64,000 nt of DNA from Palaemon carinicauda (GCF_036898095.1 NC_090757.1:65175797-65239796); one strand, 5' to 3'. Positions 23,652 through 34,861 are shown, counted from the first letter of the stretch. Notes: generated by a model not told the origin, from the sequence alone. Program-made: numbers and translations.

Positions 23652-24424
23652 TTAAATGCCAAACAAATCGTAGACCCTTTTGTACAATTACAAGAAGCTA
23701 AAAGTTTTATAGACTTTTCTAAAGGAGATGCGAGTGCGTATTTAAGGGGTGTTTCCTTTCAAGAAGCAGTTACCTGGGATGATTTCAAAGTTAGGCTACG
23801 TGCAGTCTATGGGGGTGAAGAAGCCTTAGATGTAGTTTTAACATTAAGAAATACACTTAATCAAGCCACTATGACTCGGCTTAATGTTATTGAGAGAGCA
23901 GCTCTCATAGCCGATAGGCTTAATAAATATCAAGATATTTTAGGTAATTCCACTTGGGTTACTAGAGATAACATCTCCGTGAAAGATTTTTTACGATTAA
24001 TGTATTTAACTTGCATGACACTTATGTTGCCTGAAGCTTTAGTGCGGTGTTTTGATAAAAAGTTAACGCCAGCAAGTACGGAATTGGATGTATATAAACA
24101 GATAAAGAAACATGTCCTGATCTTGATCCTGTGTTAACTCAAGTTCTTGCAAAAAATTAAACAAAGCCACAACAAGTAAATGTAGTTAATAATAATCAAG
24201 TTGCGGGAATGACGTGTTATAATTACAAACGTCAAGGTCACTTGATTGCGGACTGTAGAACGAAATTCTGTTCGATACATAATAGTTCGACTCATTCATA
24301 TAGTCAGTGCTACTCTTGTAAGACACAACAGAATCCTAAAAATACACAGTCAATTCCACAGTCAGTTCCATATGGAAATAAAAAGAAAAATGACAAATTC
24401 GAAGATAATTTGTATTTTTCCTAA
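23652..24424 (+). pseudogene. Gag-like gene of U0, 3' part, with deletion and lost zinc-knuckle Cys
   Basis: It continues the frame after the insertion (NAKQIVDPFVQLQEAKSF). Near 24112 an 8-base deletion relative to U1 removes the first-frame stop and shifts the reading to an early TGA/TAA context (ends HVLILILC). A TAA also lies at about 24160. The zinc-knuckle frame (24209-24424) has CYNYKRQGHLIADC, in which the second Cys is Tyr. It is therefore broken in at least three ways. Confidence 0.82.
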
Positions 24425-24714
24425 CCATACAAACCTTAGCTATATATACTGGGTTTACCTTTTAGCGTAGCTGAAATGGCGAGCCATTAGAATTTAACGA
24501 GGGTGTATTACCCCCGCGCTAGTTAGCGGGGGGGGGGGGGGGGCGGTATGGGAGTGGTAGCTAGCTACCCCTCCCCCCCTCACACACCGGTGAATGCTTC
24601 ACTTTCACTTAGAGGTAGGACTTGTCTTGGGGGACAGGGCTGGCGGGAATATATATGTAAATAGCTAAGGTTTGTATGGTTAGGAAAAATACAAATTATC
24701 TTCGAATTTGTCAT
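24390..24714. repeat. Solo terminal-repeat block, U0
   Basis: Its ends are inverted repeats (ATGACAAATTCGAAGATAAT and its complement). The interior has a G-run at about 24528-24543 and the palindrome GGTAGCTAGCTACC. It is related to the DIRS-like terminal repeats. Confidence 0.7.
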
Positions 24715-24745
24715 TTGTTCCGTAACCGAAATACAAACCACGCTA

Positions 24746-25446
24746 CCGTATATACTCGTGTAATGTTCGACCCCCCTATTTTGCCTTCAAAATCATGAAT
24801 TCATCATATACCTCATGTAATGTTTGAGTCTTGATTTTGGCAGTAGGCTAGAGGTTATGCCTCAATGGTCTTTTATCTCCAGCATACCATAATTACCAAC
24901 AAAGTAAGGGTTATGCCTAAGTGCGACAAACAAATGTATAAAACAAATCGGAACAACACCTAAATACTAACATCTGTTTACAATAACAATTGAGTATTCA
25001 GCGTACATTTTCTAGCGAACACTTTAGTTGCAAACAGCCGATTATCATCACCGCCTAATAGCTTTCAAAAACAAGCAAACACTACAAGTAGCAAACAAAA
25101 TTAGTTCATCGTTTTGAGTAACAAATTACCATTACCGGTAATTGCAGGTAATTACGGTGATTATAATTACCCGTTATGCAAATAATTTTTTTTCCTCACA
25201 ATAAATATGAATAAGAATTTACTCATAACCCATCAAGATCTCTACCAATTAATATAAAGAATTTACTGCAAAATTCAAGCTTCAAGTTATTGCAGCCGCT
25301 GTCCGCTGAGACAAATAACGTTCAAGCCGTAAAAATGTATTGAGTTACCGAAACTAGCGTTTGAACTTGGAGAAAAAAAAATGTGGATTCAATTAAGAAA
25401 AATTTTTGCGGTTTATTATTAATATCAATTAATATACCATACCAAG
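24746..25446. mobile_element. Truncated TA-flanked element, U0/U1 boundary
   Basis: It starts CCGTATATACTCGTGTAATG after CGCTA and matches the first ~701 bases of the complete copy at 56929, then stops at ACCAAG, the unit junction. Confidence 0.75.
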
Positions 25447-25464
25447 AAATCAACAGTAATGAAT

Positions 25465-25773
25465 ATGACAAATTCGAAGATAATTTGTATTTTTCCTAAC
25501 CATACAAACCTTAGCTATTTACAATGGGTTTACCTTTTAGCGCAGCTGAAATGGCGAGCCATTAGAATTTAACGAGGGTGTATTACCCCCACGCTAGTTA
25601 GCGGGGGGGGGGAGTGGTAGCTAGCTACCCCCCCCCCCCTCACACACAGATGAATGCTCACTTTCACTTAGAGGTAGGACTTGTCTTGGGGGACAGGGCT
25701 GGCGGGCAAATATGTGTAAATAGCCAAGGTTTGTATGGTTAGGAAAAATACAAATTATCTTCGAATTTGTCAT
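25465..25773. repeat. Terminal-repeat block at the unit start (3' end of the DIRS-like element), U1
   Basis: Inverted ends ATGACAAATTCG and CGAATTTGTCAT; poly-G next to CTAGTTAGC, palindrome GTAGCTAGCTAC, then poly-C. Its interior is an inverted copy of 33315-33480. Equivalent blocks lie at 36212-36521 (U2) and 46967-47283 (U3). U4 has none. Confidence 0.72.
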
Positions 25774-26294
25774 TTGTTCCGTAACCGAAATACAAACCAC
25801 GCTATTTACATTAGATGACTTACCCATTAGGTAGGGTGCAAAGTCCCCAGCCATACTGGCTTTGGCTTTTACCCGGGGACTCAGAATCCGAGTGAGTCGC
25901 ACTCGAGAAAAGGAGTCCCTGCACCTCACAAGCTCCTTGCTCCGCAAGGAACCGTGTGGCCTACATAAGCTTGTATGTGAAGGAAAAAAGTATGACCCGT
26001 CCTAGGCAGTTGACCTACAGTTCCAGAAGGAACTATGGGTTAGGTCGTTCCCAATACCACCTCGTCAGGGTATGGGGGACGCAACAGTATTGACTCAATA
26101 CTCGGAACACAAGGAAGCATGGTTTACCTGCAGAGGTTCGAGGTCAGCTATGTAGAGACCAGGATGCTGCCTCCCCGTAGAGGGGATGATGAAGGAAGAA
26201 ATAAGGGCCAGACATACTTCTTTCATTCATGCAGACTAAAACCTGATAACAATGCCCTCAACCTTCTGCTACCTATCCAAAAAGGAGCCCGAGG

Positions 26295-26947
26295 TTAGAC
26301 CAGCTGTTGTATAGCCACCACAGAGTGATAGAAAACGTATCGAGACTCCTGTGGGTCACGCCCTGCAGGAAGCGGGCTGCGAAGGTCATTAGACGCTTCC
26401 AGACTCCAGATTGTAGCACCTGCGTCACAGAGTAGTATTACTCGAAGGCGAGGGACGTTGCGATGTATCCAACATCGTGCTGTAGGGCAACGTGACGGGG
26501 GAGGGTCTGGAAACAGGTCGAGATGAATGTCCATGAGTCCGGGCTGAAGAGGTATACTGGTGACTCTCACCCGTGTCCTCCTTGTGCTCCCAAATCGGCT
26601 GCAACTGAGGACAAACTGCAGCTGTTCCCAAAGCTAACCTCTCGATTCCTTTACTGGCAAGAAAGAGAAGGTTTTGGGATATCAGATACAGAATGGACTC
26701 GAAATCTTGAAGGAAATGGACCGAAGGGCCGGAACCCCAAGATTCTGAGTCTAGCCAACAACTCAGGAGCGAACCTGAATGTTGCCTTCCCCTCTTCCTT
26801 AGAAAGGGGGAGTCGTACGAGAACAAGAAGATTGCTTACACACTGGCCGTGGCCAGAGTGGGCAGGAGACCCAAGGCGGAATACAATCCGAGGCCTGTCG
26901 TAAAGGGTCTTGAGAAGATCTCTTAAAGGACTAAAAGTCTGAGCCAT
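26295..26947 (-). pseudogene. Degraded 3' pol region of the DIRS-like element, U1 (recombinase position)
   Basis: Three overlapping minus-strand frames (26947-26651, 26826-26425, 26570-26295) lie where a DIRS tyrosine recombinase should follow RNase H. I could not find the Arg-His-Arg-Tyr catalytic residues. Equivalent stretches lie at 37043-37695 (U2), 47804-48456 (U3) and about 58576-59220 (U4). The identification rests on position only. Confidence 0.25.
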
Positions 26948-27132
26948 GCTCCAAGTTGGTGGTCTTCCTCCGACTAGGGCAGGGAAGATCGTAGCTTCGC
27001 ATGAGCGAGGATAGATCCAGCGGGCAGGAAAAAGTTATTCCTTTAAGCCTGAAGGTCAGGGAAAGGCTGAGCGACAGGCTTCATTGCCGAGAGCGGAAAG
27101 GAGTTTCCTCCCGCCGAAAGGCAATAAGACCG

Positions 27133-27860
27133 TTATTGCTGGAGAAGAGGCCTCAAGGGAAGAGGTATATCTCCCACGGCACCAACCACCTTCGACTCTT
27201 CACTTTGCCTGGAAGACCCCTGCGGATGACTATCGCAGATGACGCGACCTCCGTACCGCGACTGTAGCGGGTTGTCTCTTCTTGAGGAGGAGGCGTAGTG
27301 TCTCCAGGCATGAAGCCGAAGCGACGCCCCGGTTCGGGAGAGATGTCGCAGTGTGGTTGGTTGAGTAGTCTGCGCCGTGGGAGAAGCCTTCCCAGGAGTT
27401 CCGTCAGGGGAAGCAGAGGGTCCAGAAACCGTTCTGCGCATAGTCCCAGTGGAACTCTCCCATTAAAAGGTTGACAGACAACCTGGTCTTGTTGAGACCC
27501 ATTGTCCTCAGACAAAAAGGAGGGAAGACGCAGGCGTCGAAGTTGTCCCACCACCACCGGAATGCATCTTGCCAGAGTCTCGGGGTCTGAGACTGGGGGG
27601 AAGAACAGCGGAAGCTTGAGGTTCCAAGCTGTCGCGATCAGGTCCCCCAGACCAGGACTTGCTGGTTACCCAAGGTCAAAGACCCCCAGGTACACTCTCT
27701 CTACGAGGCTCTGCTCGGATAGTCGGAGAGAACATTCCCCTGCCTGGAATGAGAGAGCCGATGGTGGTATTGAGAGAATCTCAATCATCCTGGTATCTCT
27801 ACTGCAAGATGTGAAGGTGTGAAAATGCGTCCCCTGCTGGTTAGAATACGCCAGAATCAT
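27133..27860 (-). pseudogene. DIRS-like RNase H and downstream pol remnant, U1
   Basis: Minus-strand frames contain TAWNLKLPLFFPQSQTPR and, further on, DNFDACVFPPF, in the order and spacing of the C-terminal part of DIRS RNase H domains (a W-N-x-K-L-P-x-F-F motif, then a V-F-P-P-F motif). A Leu-His-Ala-Trp motif follows near 27310. The signal jumps between all three minus frames, so it is clearly a pseudogene. RNase H would remove the RNA strand during reverse transcription. Confidence 0.5.
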
Positions 27861-28352
27861 GAAGTCGACGCGTACGGGGCGACTCGGCAGGAGCTGTAGG
27901 ATCTGTAGAGGGGCCAGACTAAGGCCCCTAAGCCTGCCTGAATGATGGAGAGGTATCCTTCAGGTCTTGACCATAGGCCTGGACCGGAACATGCCCCCCC
28001 CCCCTTTCCTTTGACGAGTCCGAGAACAGCATCAAGAATGTGGGGAAAGGACGAGAATATCCACTACCATCAAGAGGCTCCATAGGTCAACACCCATTGC
28101 AGGTCTAATAGTTCCGCTGGTCCCATAAGGGCCAGGAAGTCCGGTTAAACGTTGCCTGAAGCCACCGGAACTTGGACCGCCCCACATGGAACTTATCCTG
28201 AGGCGACCGTTCGGACTATAGACGGGTCAATGAGGAAAGGAGAACTAGGAAACGTTCCAAGGTAGGGCTGAAAGCTCTGCTTGACTGAGAACAGGTACTG
28301 CGACTCTCCTCAGTCTTGCCACAGTCAACTGAAAGGAAGGCTCGGAGGATGT

Positions 28353-28470
28353 GGTAACAGAATCTGGTGTCCCCAGGTGGTCACCCATCAAAGTACCGAC
28401 CAGAACCGACGTTGCTTAACCTCGCTGGATGGACGAGAAGCGGGGTTTCCAACTTGGTAAGGCCGTTGAC
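28353..28470 (-). pseudogene. 5S rRNA-derived segment, U1
   Basis: Minus strand, from GTCAACGGCCTTACCA (compare arthropod 5S starts of the form GCCAACGACCATACCA), through CTTCTCGTCC, GGTTAAGCAACGTC and GATGGGTGACC, to the end TTCTGTTACC. The near-exact 5S length and the order of all conserved blocks make homology convincing. It interrupts the RT remnant, just after the LEYLAMILS motif. 5S rRNA belongs to the large ribosomal subunit and is transcribed by Pol III from internal elements. This copy has changes in those elements and no evident terminal T-run, so it is called a pseudogene or captured fragment. Confidence 0.78.
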
Positions 28471-29546
28471 TCAATATCATGGCCAGATACTCCAGATGTT
28501 GAGGCAGAAGAAGAGAAGGCTCCAAGCAAAATACCATGAACCCACACTCATGGTAAGCATCCGGAAGCTTGTCCCAGCACTGAAGAAGGTCGAACCCGAG
28601 CCTACCGGAGTTGACCAGCCCTCCAAACAGCAGAGGAGGCGGAAGCCTGCACCTGAGCGGCCATGAGGAAGGCAGGGAGAGTTCTCTGGGGAAAAAAACC
28701 TGCTACGCCACGGCGGGATAGCCACACTGCATCATAAGCAGGAATACTTGCAGTCTAGGCTTAATTCGACGAGCTCCCTGGAAGATGGATGGAATGAAAA
28801 CTGAAAGTACCCATCCTTCCGATCCAGGGCCTAAGGAGTCCTGTCGCCTCGTTACCAGTCTGATCGATTCTGCTGTTCTACGCTGGACGAAGTTTGTCCG
28901 ACAAACTTCATCAGGGCTGAGAGGTCGACTACGGAACTCCCCTCTCAGATCCTTCCTTACAAGAAAGGTTCGACTGAAGAGGCCGGGGGTGAAGCCGTCG
29001 ATGATCCTATGGAAGACCTTCGCCTAAGGTATGGATCATTCTACCCAACCGGGCAACTCTTGCTGACGCTATGGCATAGAGGTTCAGAGACACTGAATTC
29101 GCTGACAGAGACGGCAGGCGCGATATCCTTGGCTGATCACAGAGATTGTGCGGGAATGGGCATCGGGAAGCTGTCATTCGGATGAGTAACCTTAAGCATC
29201 CTCCCAGCGAAAAACCTGCAATCCTAGAGTTCGTGAACTCTGCCGCTCCTTTTAGGACTATGCCCCCCCGGTGGAGCCTCCCGTGCCATCTGTTCCTGAC
29301 AGGAGGAAACTGCAATTGGACACCTTGTCCCAGTTGTCGTAGCCGATAACTTAGGCCGACGTGGTTGAAAAAAAAGGGCGCTGGAGCCCTGCAGAGTCTG
29401 GAAGAAAGCGCCATGGAGGAGTGAAAACGGAAGTCGATTTCTTCCGCACAGCCGCTGTCTAAGTCTCTGTCCTTGGGCACAAACAAACTCTTCTCAAGGA
29501 TGGAAGGGTGTCTGAGGTCGTCGACCTCTACAGATGAGACACCCAA
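28471..29546 (-). pseudogene. DIRS-like reverse transcriptase remnant, U1
   Basis: Read on the minus strand, an open segment (29546-29007) is followed by broken frames containing LDRKDGYFQFSFHPSSR (near 28800), which matches the RT core motif family D-L-K-D-A-Y-F-x-I-P-I-H-P-S-S-R. Further on comes CGFMVFCLEPSLLLPQHLEY (near 28500), which matches the region before the RT thumb. The catalytic Asp of the first motif is visible; the second two-Asp motif is not clearly readable. RT in this family makes cDNA from element RNA. The frames are broken by stops and shifts, and the core ends abruptly at the 5S-derived segment at 28470. Confidence 0.6.
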
Positions 29547-30217
29547 AGGAAGCCCTCAGTCAGCGCGTCCAGATGGTACAACATCGAGCTTGTCCACAAG
29601 TTAGATACTTAACGACGAAAGGACAAGGTGCTTGAGCTCGAGAGGAGGAAAGTACCCATGATCTTCCTGTAGCTTCCTTGAACCAAACCTCGGGCCATAA
29701 CCGAGGAGGGAAAGGACCTGGTAAGCACCCAGAGGAAGGGGTAAGCAGTCACCCCTTGTCCGATGGAGAAATCTCGAACGGAAAGCCCAAAATCCTTCCA
29801 GGGAATGACGGGGAAGGGCTAACCCAGGTTCTGGAAAGAGGAGTGTTGCTCAGATCTCCCTGAAGTTTCTCCTATTCTTGCAAGTGCAATGCTCTGCGTT
29901 TACGGGGTGAGGCCGTGTTCTGGAAATACGCTCCAGAAGAACTCGCCAGTCTGGCCATGCTGCGAAAACCCCAATGGGAATCATGGTCGCAATCGCCCTG
30001 GAGCTCGCGCGATGGTAATTCAAAGATTTGCGCGTGGGCGAACGTGGAAGCGCCCATGCGCGGTAACGCAGGAACGCAAACGAAGGTGAGCGAAGGAGCG
30101 CAGAAGGAGGGCGAGCGTGGTAGGAAGGGCGAGAGCTGGTGGTCGGCGAGCGATAACCCATAGACAAGCAATGGATACTGCAAGAATTAAGCCGACGTTT
30201 GTGCGAAGAAACACTGT

Positions 30218-31995
30218 AGGTTCGAGCGACGGAACACCGTCGGTTCGCACGACGGCATGCGACGGAACACCGTCGGTTCTCGCGACGGAACACCGTCGGT
30301 TCTCGCGACGGAACACCGTCGGTTCGCGCGACGGAACACCGTCCGTCCGCGCGATGGAAAACCGTTGGTTCGCGCGCGGGCGAACATTGGAGAGCATGGG
30401 CGCGGACGCGCATGAGCGTAGACATGCAGGCACATGGGCGTGTGGGCGCGCAGGCGAATGATCGCGCGGGCGCACAGGCAAGCGGTCGCGCAGGCGAGCG
30501 GTCGCGCAGGCGAGAGGTCGCGCAGGCGAACGGTCGCGCAGGCGAACGGTCGCTCAGTCGAACGGTCGCGCAGGCAAACGGTCGCGCGGGCTCGCAGGCG
30601 AACAGTCGCGCATGCGAACGGTCGCGCGACCGGCGCGCAGGCGAGCAGTCGAGCGGTCGCGAGGGTGGGCAGGTGAATGAGCGCGAGTCCGAGGCGGAGA
30701 TCGCAAGCGTTAGCGCGATGGCGAGGAAACGCGCTGCCGCGTGGGCGAGGAAGACCGCTGGCGATATGGATCAACAGGCGATCGGTGGTGAGCTGGTGAG
30801 CGCTAACGCGCAGGTTGGCGATGGGGCGTTGTGGCATGCCGACGCGATGGCGAGCAGCATGCGCAGGTGAGCGATCGCACGATGGCGAGCAGCATGCGCA
30901 GGTGAGCGATCGCGCGATGGCGAGCAGCATGCGCAGGTGAGCGATTGCGCGATGGCGAGCAGCATGCGAAGGTGAGCGATCGCGAGCAGCATGCGCAGGT
31001 GGGCGGTCGCGCGATGGCGATCAGCATGCGCAGGTGGGCGGTCTCGCGATGGCGATCAGCATGCGCAGGTGGGCGGTCGCGCGATGGCGATCAGCATGCG
31101 CAGGTGGGCGGTCGCGCGATGGCGAGCAGCATGCGCAGGTGGGCGGTCGCGCGATGGCGATCAGCATGCGCAGGTGGGCGGTCGCGCGATGGCGAGCAGC
31201 ATCCGCAGGTGGGTGGTCGCGCGATGGCGAGCAGCATCCTTAGGTGGGCAGTCGCGCAATGGCGAGCAGCATCCGCAGGTGGGCGGTCGCGCGATGGCGA
31301 GCAGCATCCGCAGGTGGGCGATCGCGCGATGGCGAGCAGCATCCGCAGGTAGGCGATGGCGCGATGGCGCGATGGCGAGCAGCATCCGCAGGTAGGCTAT
31401 CGCGCGATGGCGAGTAGCATGCGCAGGTGAGCTAGTAGCTGGCGAACCAAGTTCCTTCAGAAGTGTTGGAGAACGTTGGCGTGCCGGCTGTAACACACGC
31501 GGGCGATCCGGAGATCGCCGAGAGACAGGTGATCGCTGCCGAGCTGATGATCGCTGACGAGCAGAAGGCAACTTGTGGAAGCCTGCGCATAGAAGAAGAG
31601 TCCTTGACCCCGACCTGAACCGAAGTTCTAGATCGCGAGGCTGAATGTGGGTGCACAGGGCGCGTAACAGGAACCAACAGGAACAGCAGGGATGATCATC
31701 ATGAGAGCGCTGACGAACAGGAGAGCGCTGATGAGCAGGAGAGCGCCTGTGCGCTAACACTGAGCAGGAGCAGGAGAGAACACAGCAGAAGGGCGCGCAG
31801 GGGAACCCTGACACGCAAGGGAACCCTGACACGCAAGGGAACCCTGACACGCAAGGGAAGAACCCCCGTGGGAGGCAACCCTTTGCCCCGAAGGGATCGT
31901 TGTCCGTCGGGAGACTGATGTCCGTCGGAAGACCGTTGTCTGTCCGTCGGGAGACTGATGTCCGTCGGAAGACCGTTGTCCGTTGGGAAGACTGT
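30218..31995. repeat. GC-rich minisatellite tract, U1
   Basis: Same five arrays as U0. The 35-bp array (about 30845-31435) has about 17 units against about 11 in U0. The 23-bp array (30225-30375) has about six. The 18-bp array lies at 31798-31858 and the 42-bp array at 31900-31990. Confidence 0.85.
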
Positions 31996-33314
31996 TGCCC
32001 GTCGGAAGACGAGATCAGACTGCTGTCCATCTGCACCAAGGCGGAAGATCAAGAAAAAGGAGTTGTAGGCTGCAAACGGAGATTCAAAAAGGCGCCTCTT
32101 AGCACCCTTATAGGGAGATGAGAGGCCCTACGACGAGGCGGACGGTGTGCCTTACGGCGAGGGAGGCCAACAGCAACAGAAGAATCCTCCGAAGAGGAGT
32201 CTCTATGAGTGTACTCTCTCGCGAACGAAAGAGAAACACTTCGTAGAAGAAACTGGTCAGCCAGTGACCTAAAAGGAGCAATCCTCCGAAGAGGAGCTCC
32301 TGCAGTTGCCCAGCCCCTTGAGCGAAACTGCAGGTGTGATCGCTCAGCACCAAGAGCATAGTCGCACGAAAAAAAGGCAAGAGAAGAACCCCCCAAAAGG
32401 GGAAAAACTCAAGCCTGGACAGGAAAAACTTCCCTCGGAAGGAAAGTTACCCGCCCAAGGAGGCAAGCCTCCTGATAGTTCTAAAATGAACTGGAGAGCT
32501 GTCCGTCATCACGGGAGTACTTCCAGTAGAAGGAGACACGCCCCTGACGAAAATACAAGGGGGGAGGCAGCAACAGCCGAATCCCCAGACCTCAACAAGA
32601 CAGCTCACACCGTTGCCATATTACAGAAACGAACTAGATCGGTAACTGTAAAAAAAATAAAACAAAAAACATTAGTACACATTCATTCCCCCGGGAAGGC
32701 TCCGAAGAGGAATCCCGAGGGAAAGGAAACAAGAATTACACAACAGGCACGTGCCCTTACAACCACTTACACTCACGGAAGGAGAGCTGTAACCAAAATA
32801 GAATTATAACAATTATAATTATGTAACTATGTAATTATGTAACTTAAAAATGAATGAACACTAAAGAAAGAACGAAAACCCCGAAAGGAATCGTTCTACA
32901 AGCTGAAAAAAAAAAAAAAATACAATTAGATTCATAAACTAATTGAGACAAACGTACGGCGTAGCAACCCCCCCACACGGAAAGGAAGCTACAAGGGCGT
33001 AGTAACACATAGTAAAAGGGTGAACGACCTCAAGAGAGAGAGAGAGAGAAAGACATAAGTCAAACTCGATCGCCACCCATAAAATTACGCCGTGGTGGCC
33101 TAACTGCCGAGGACTCCACATAGATATCGTACACTACACACGCAACTCTGAAAAGAAAACTTACTGATTTCTATACTCAAATATATATACAAACATGAAA
33201 ATATGTTTACATATATATTGAGTAAATGAAAAATAAGCGATTAAGTATAGACAAAACAAACAATGGCTGCCAAGAGAGGACCAAGATAGAGACGTCTGTC
33301 ACAGTCCGAGCCAA

Positions 33315-33513
33315 AAGTGAAAGTGAGCATTCATCTGTGTGTGAGGGGGGGGAGGGGTAGCTAGCTACCACTCCCCTAACCCCCCCCCCCCCCCCCCGCT
33401 AACTAGCGCGGGAATAATACACCCTCGTTAAATTCTAATGGCTCGCCATTTCAGCTGCGCTAAAAGGTAAACCCATTGTAAATAGCGTGGTTTGTATTTC
33501 GGTTACGGAACAA
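33315..33513. repeat. Opposite inverted terminal repeat of the DIRS-like element, U1
   Basis: It contains AAGTGAAAGTGAGCATTCAT, the G-run, the palindrome, the C-run and AATGGCTCGCCATTTCAGC in inverse order to the block at 25465-25773, then GGTTTGTATTTCGGTTACGG. Equivalent copies lie at 19428-19624, 44061-44257 and 54752-54951. Confidence 0.7.
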
Positions 33514-34126
33514 CTACAGTTTTGACCAAGTATCATAGTCCACCGAAGAAATGAAACATTTAATACCAACAAATGAATGTTATACAAACTGATGAACTGG
33601 ATCTTCAATCAACATCCTAAGAAAACCAAGGACTGACATTCAAAGTTTACAAAACATTGAAGAAACATATCCAGGAAACACTACATTCAACGGAAATTGG
33701 ACCGAAAACATTCACCCAAACATCAAGAGAGAGAGAAGAAATCGGACAGAAAACATTCACCCAAACATCAAGAGAGAGAGAGGAAATGACGACATCACAC
33801 AACGCCATATAAACCGAAGCTAAGTACAATTTTCTTATTCATTTCAGTATTGAGCAGTGAGGTGTAGTTACCACAAGTCAATTGTCCATTATTACTGGGG
33901 TGAGTTGTTTGCTAATCTTCAATTTCCTTTCATTAAAGGAAACTGTGTTCAACTCCGAATTCTCATGTAGAATTTTTTTTTCTCTCTTTGCTAATTCCGT
34001 TTTCTTTCAGAAATTCTCAGGAAAATTCTTTGTATTCCGTTTTCTTTCAGAAGTTCTCGGGAAATATCTTTGTATTAGTATTATTGTTTTGGGGAATTTT
34101 GTTATAATATTTATCATTTAGTGTTT
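33514..34126 (+). other. Leader between the DIRS-like element and the gag-like gene, U1
   Basis: AT-rich, no gene. It holds a duplicated block of about 53 bp (ACATTCACCCAAACATCAAG plus GAGA) at 33700-33785, single in U0 and double in U1-U3, and a second direct duplication of about 45 bp around TTCCGTTTTCTTTCAGAA at 33995-34075. The polypyrimidine-CAG strings look like splice acceptors, but no exon structure can be shown. Equivalent leaders lie at 19625-20192, 44258-44870 and 54952-55565. Confidence 0.6.
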
Positions 34127-34861
34127 ATGCGTTTACGCAGTAGACGTCTGGATTCATATAGATATTTTGATAGGATTGCAAGGGGTCGTAGAGATAGGAA
34201 AAGAAATACCGTAAACATGACGCCCCCTGTGAGCCCAGCCCCTGGACCGAGTAACCCAACAGCAGGACAGGGTAATCCCCTTCCTATTGTGACACTTGTA
34301 AATGCCCGATCTGCAATCCTTCCTTTTCAGGGTTGGGTTAATGGGTTCTTGCCTCACAATGTGGAGTCATGGATTTCATCCGTCGATGCCCATTTAAATG
34401 CCAAACAAATCGTAGACCCTTTTGTACAATTACAAGAAGCTAAAAGTTTTATAGACTTTTCTAAAGGAGATGCGAGTGCGTATTTAAGGGGTGTTTCCTT
34501 TCAAGAAGCAGTTACCTGGGATGATTTCAAAGTTAGGCTACGTGCAGTCTATGGGGGTGAAGAAGCCTTAGATGTAGTTTTAACATTAAGAAATACACTT
34601 AATCAAGCCACTATGACTCGGCTTAATGTTATTGAGAGAGCAGCTCTCATAGCTGATAGGCTTAATAAATATCAAGATATTTTAGGTAATTCCACTTGGG
34701 TTACTAGAGATAACATCTCCGTGAAAGATTTTTTACGATTAATGTATTTAACTTGCATGACACTTATGTTGCCTAAAGCTTTAGTGCGGTGTTTTGATAA
34801 AAAGTTAACGCCAGCAAGTACGGAATTGGATGTATATAAACAGATAAAGAAACATGTCTAA
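34127..34861 (+). CDS. Gag-like protein, first frame, intact in U1
   Basis: 244 codons from ATG 34127. The N-terminus is basic (RLRSRRLDSYRYFDRIARGR); then a Pro-rich stretch, PFQGWVNGFLPHNVESWI, and an alpha-helical part (FSKGDASAYLRGVSFQEAV, WDDFKVRLRAVYGGEEALD, LNVIERAALIADRLNKY) with the feel of a retrotransposon capsid. No retroviral or enzyme motif is seen. The second frame begins inside its end at ATG 34854 (+1 shift). It is likely the capsid part of an LTR-element gag whose pol is absent here; the family is not identified. It is open and identical in length in U2, so it was intact when the unit was duplicated. Confidence 0.72.
   Translation: MRLRSRRLDSYRYFDRIARGRRDRKRNTVNMTPPVSPAPGPSNPTAGQGNPLPIVTLVNARSAILPFQGWVNGFLPHNVESWISSVDAHLNAKQIVDPFVQLQEAKSFIDFSKGDASAYLRGVSFQEAVTWDDFKVRLRAVYGGEEALDVVLTLRNTLNQATMTRLNVIERAALIADRLNKYQDILGNSTWVTRDNISVKDFLRLMYLTCMTLMLPKALVRCFDKKLTPASTELDVYKQIKKHV

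Larger units (their letters stand above)
13668..25446. repeat. Repeat unit copy U0, left-truncated by the gap, with a 3.2-kb insertion
   Basis: It is collinear with U1 from the point GTTGAGTAGTCTGCG (13668 here, 27360 in U1) to the junction after ACCAAG. It carries an extra 3,192 bases at a TTAA in the gag-like gene and a shorter 35-bp minisatellite. It shares several variants with U3 against U1/U2, for example a TAA after the lysine-rich part of the second gag-like frame and CACGTAGATATC rather than CACATAGATATC. Confidence 0.93.
25465..33513 (-). mobile_element. DIRS-like retroelement remnant in U1 (about 8.05 kb)
   Basis: The ends are inverted repeats of each other: the block at 33315-33513 (CTAACTAGCG, GGTAGCTAGC, GTTTGTATTTCGG) reappears in opposite orientation within 25465-25773. 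Inverted rather than direct terminal repeats, with an RT and RNase H of the DIRS style on the minus strand, point to a DIRS-type element. A tyrosine recombinase would be diagnostic, but I could not confirm one in the degraded 3' part (about 25850-27100). Every frame is broken, so this is a fossil. From 31996 to 33314 I see leader-like sequence with a (GA)n stretch near 33031 and only short frames. Confidence 0.6.

Noticed and set aside
25850..27100. Tyrosine recombinase gene of the DIRS-like element
   Set aside because: Position fits, but the Arg-His-Arg-Tyr residues could not be recognised in the degraded frames.
28353..28470. Functional 5S rRNA gene
   Set aside because: Several substitutions in the internal promoter regions, no clear T-run terminator, and a location inside a broken retroelement gene.
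33995..34075. Introns or splice acceptors in front of the gag-like gene
   Set aside because: The TTTCTTTCAG strings come from a local direct duplication, and there is no exon upstream to join.
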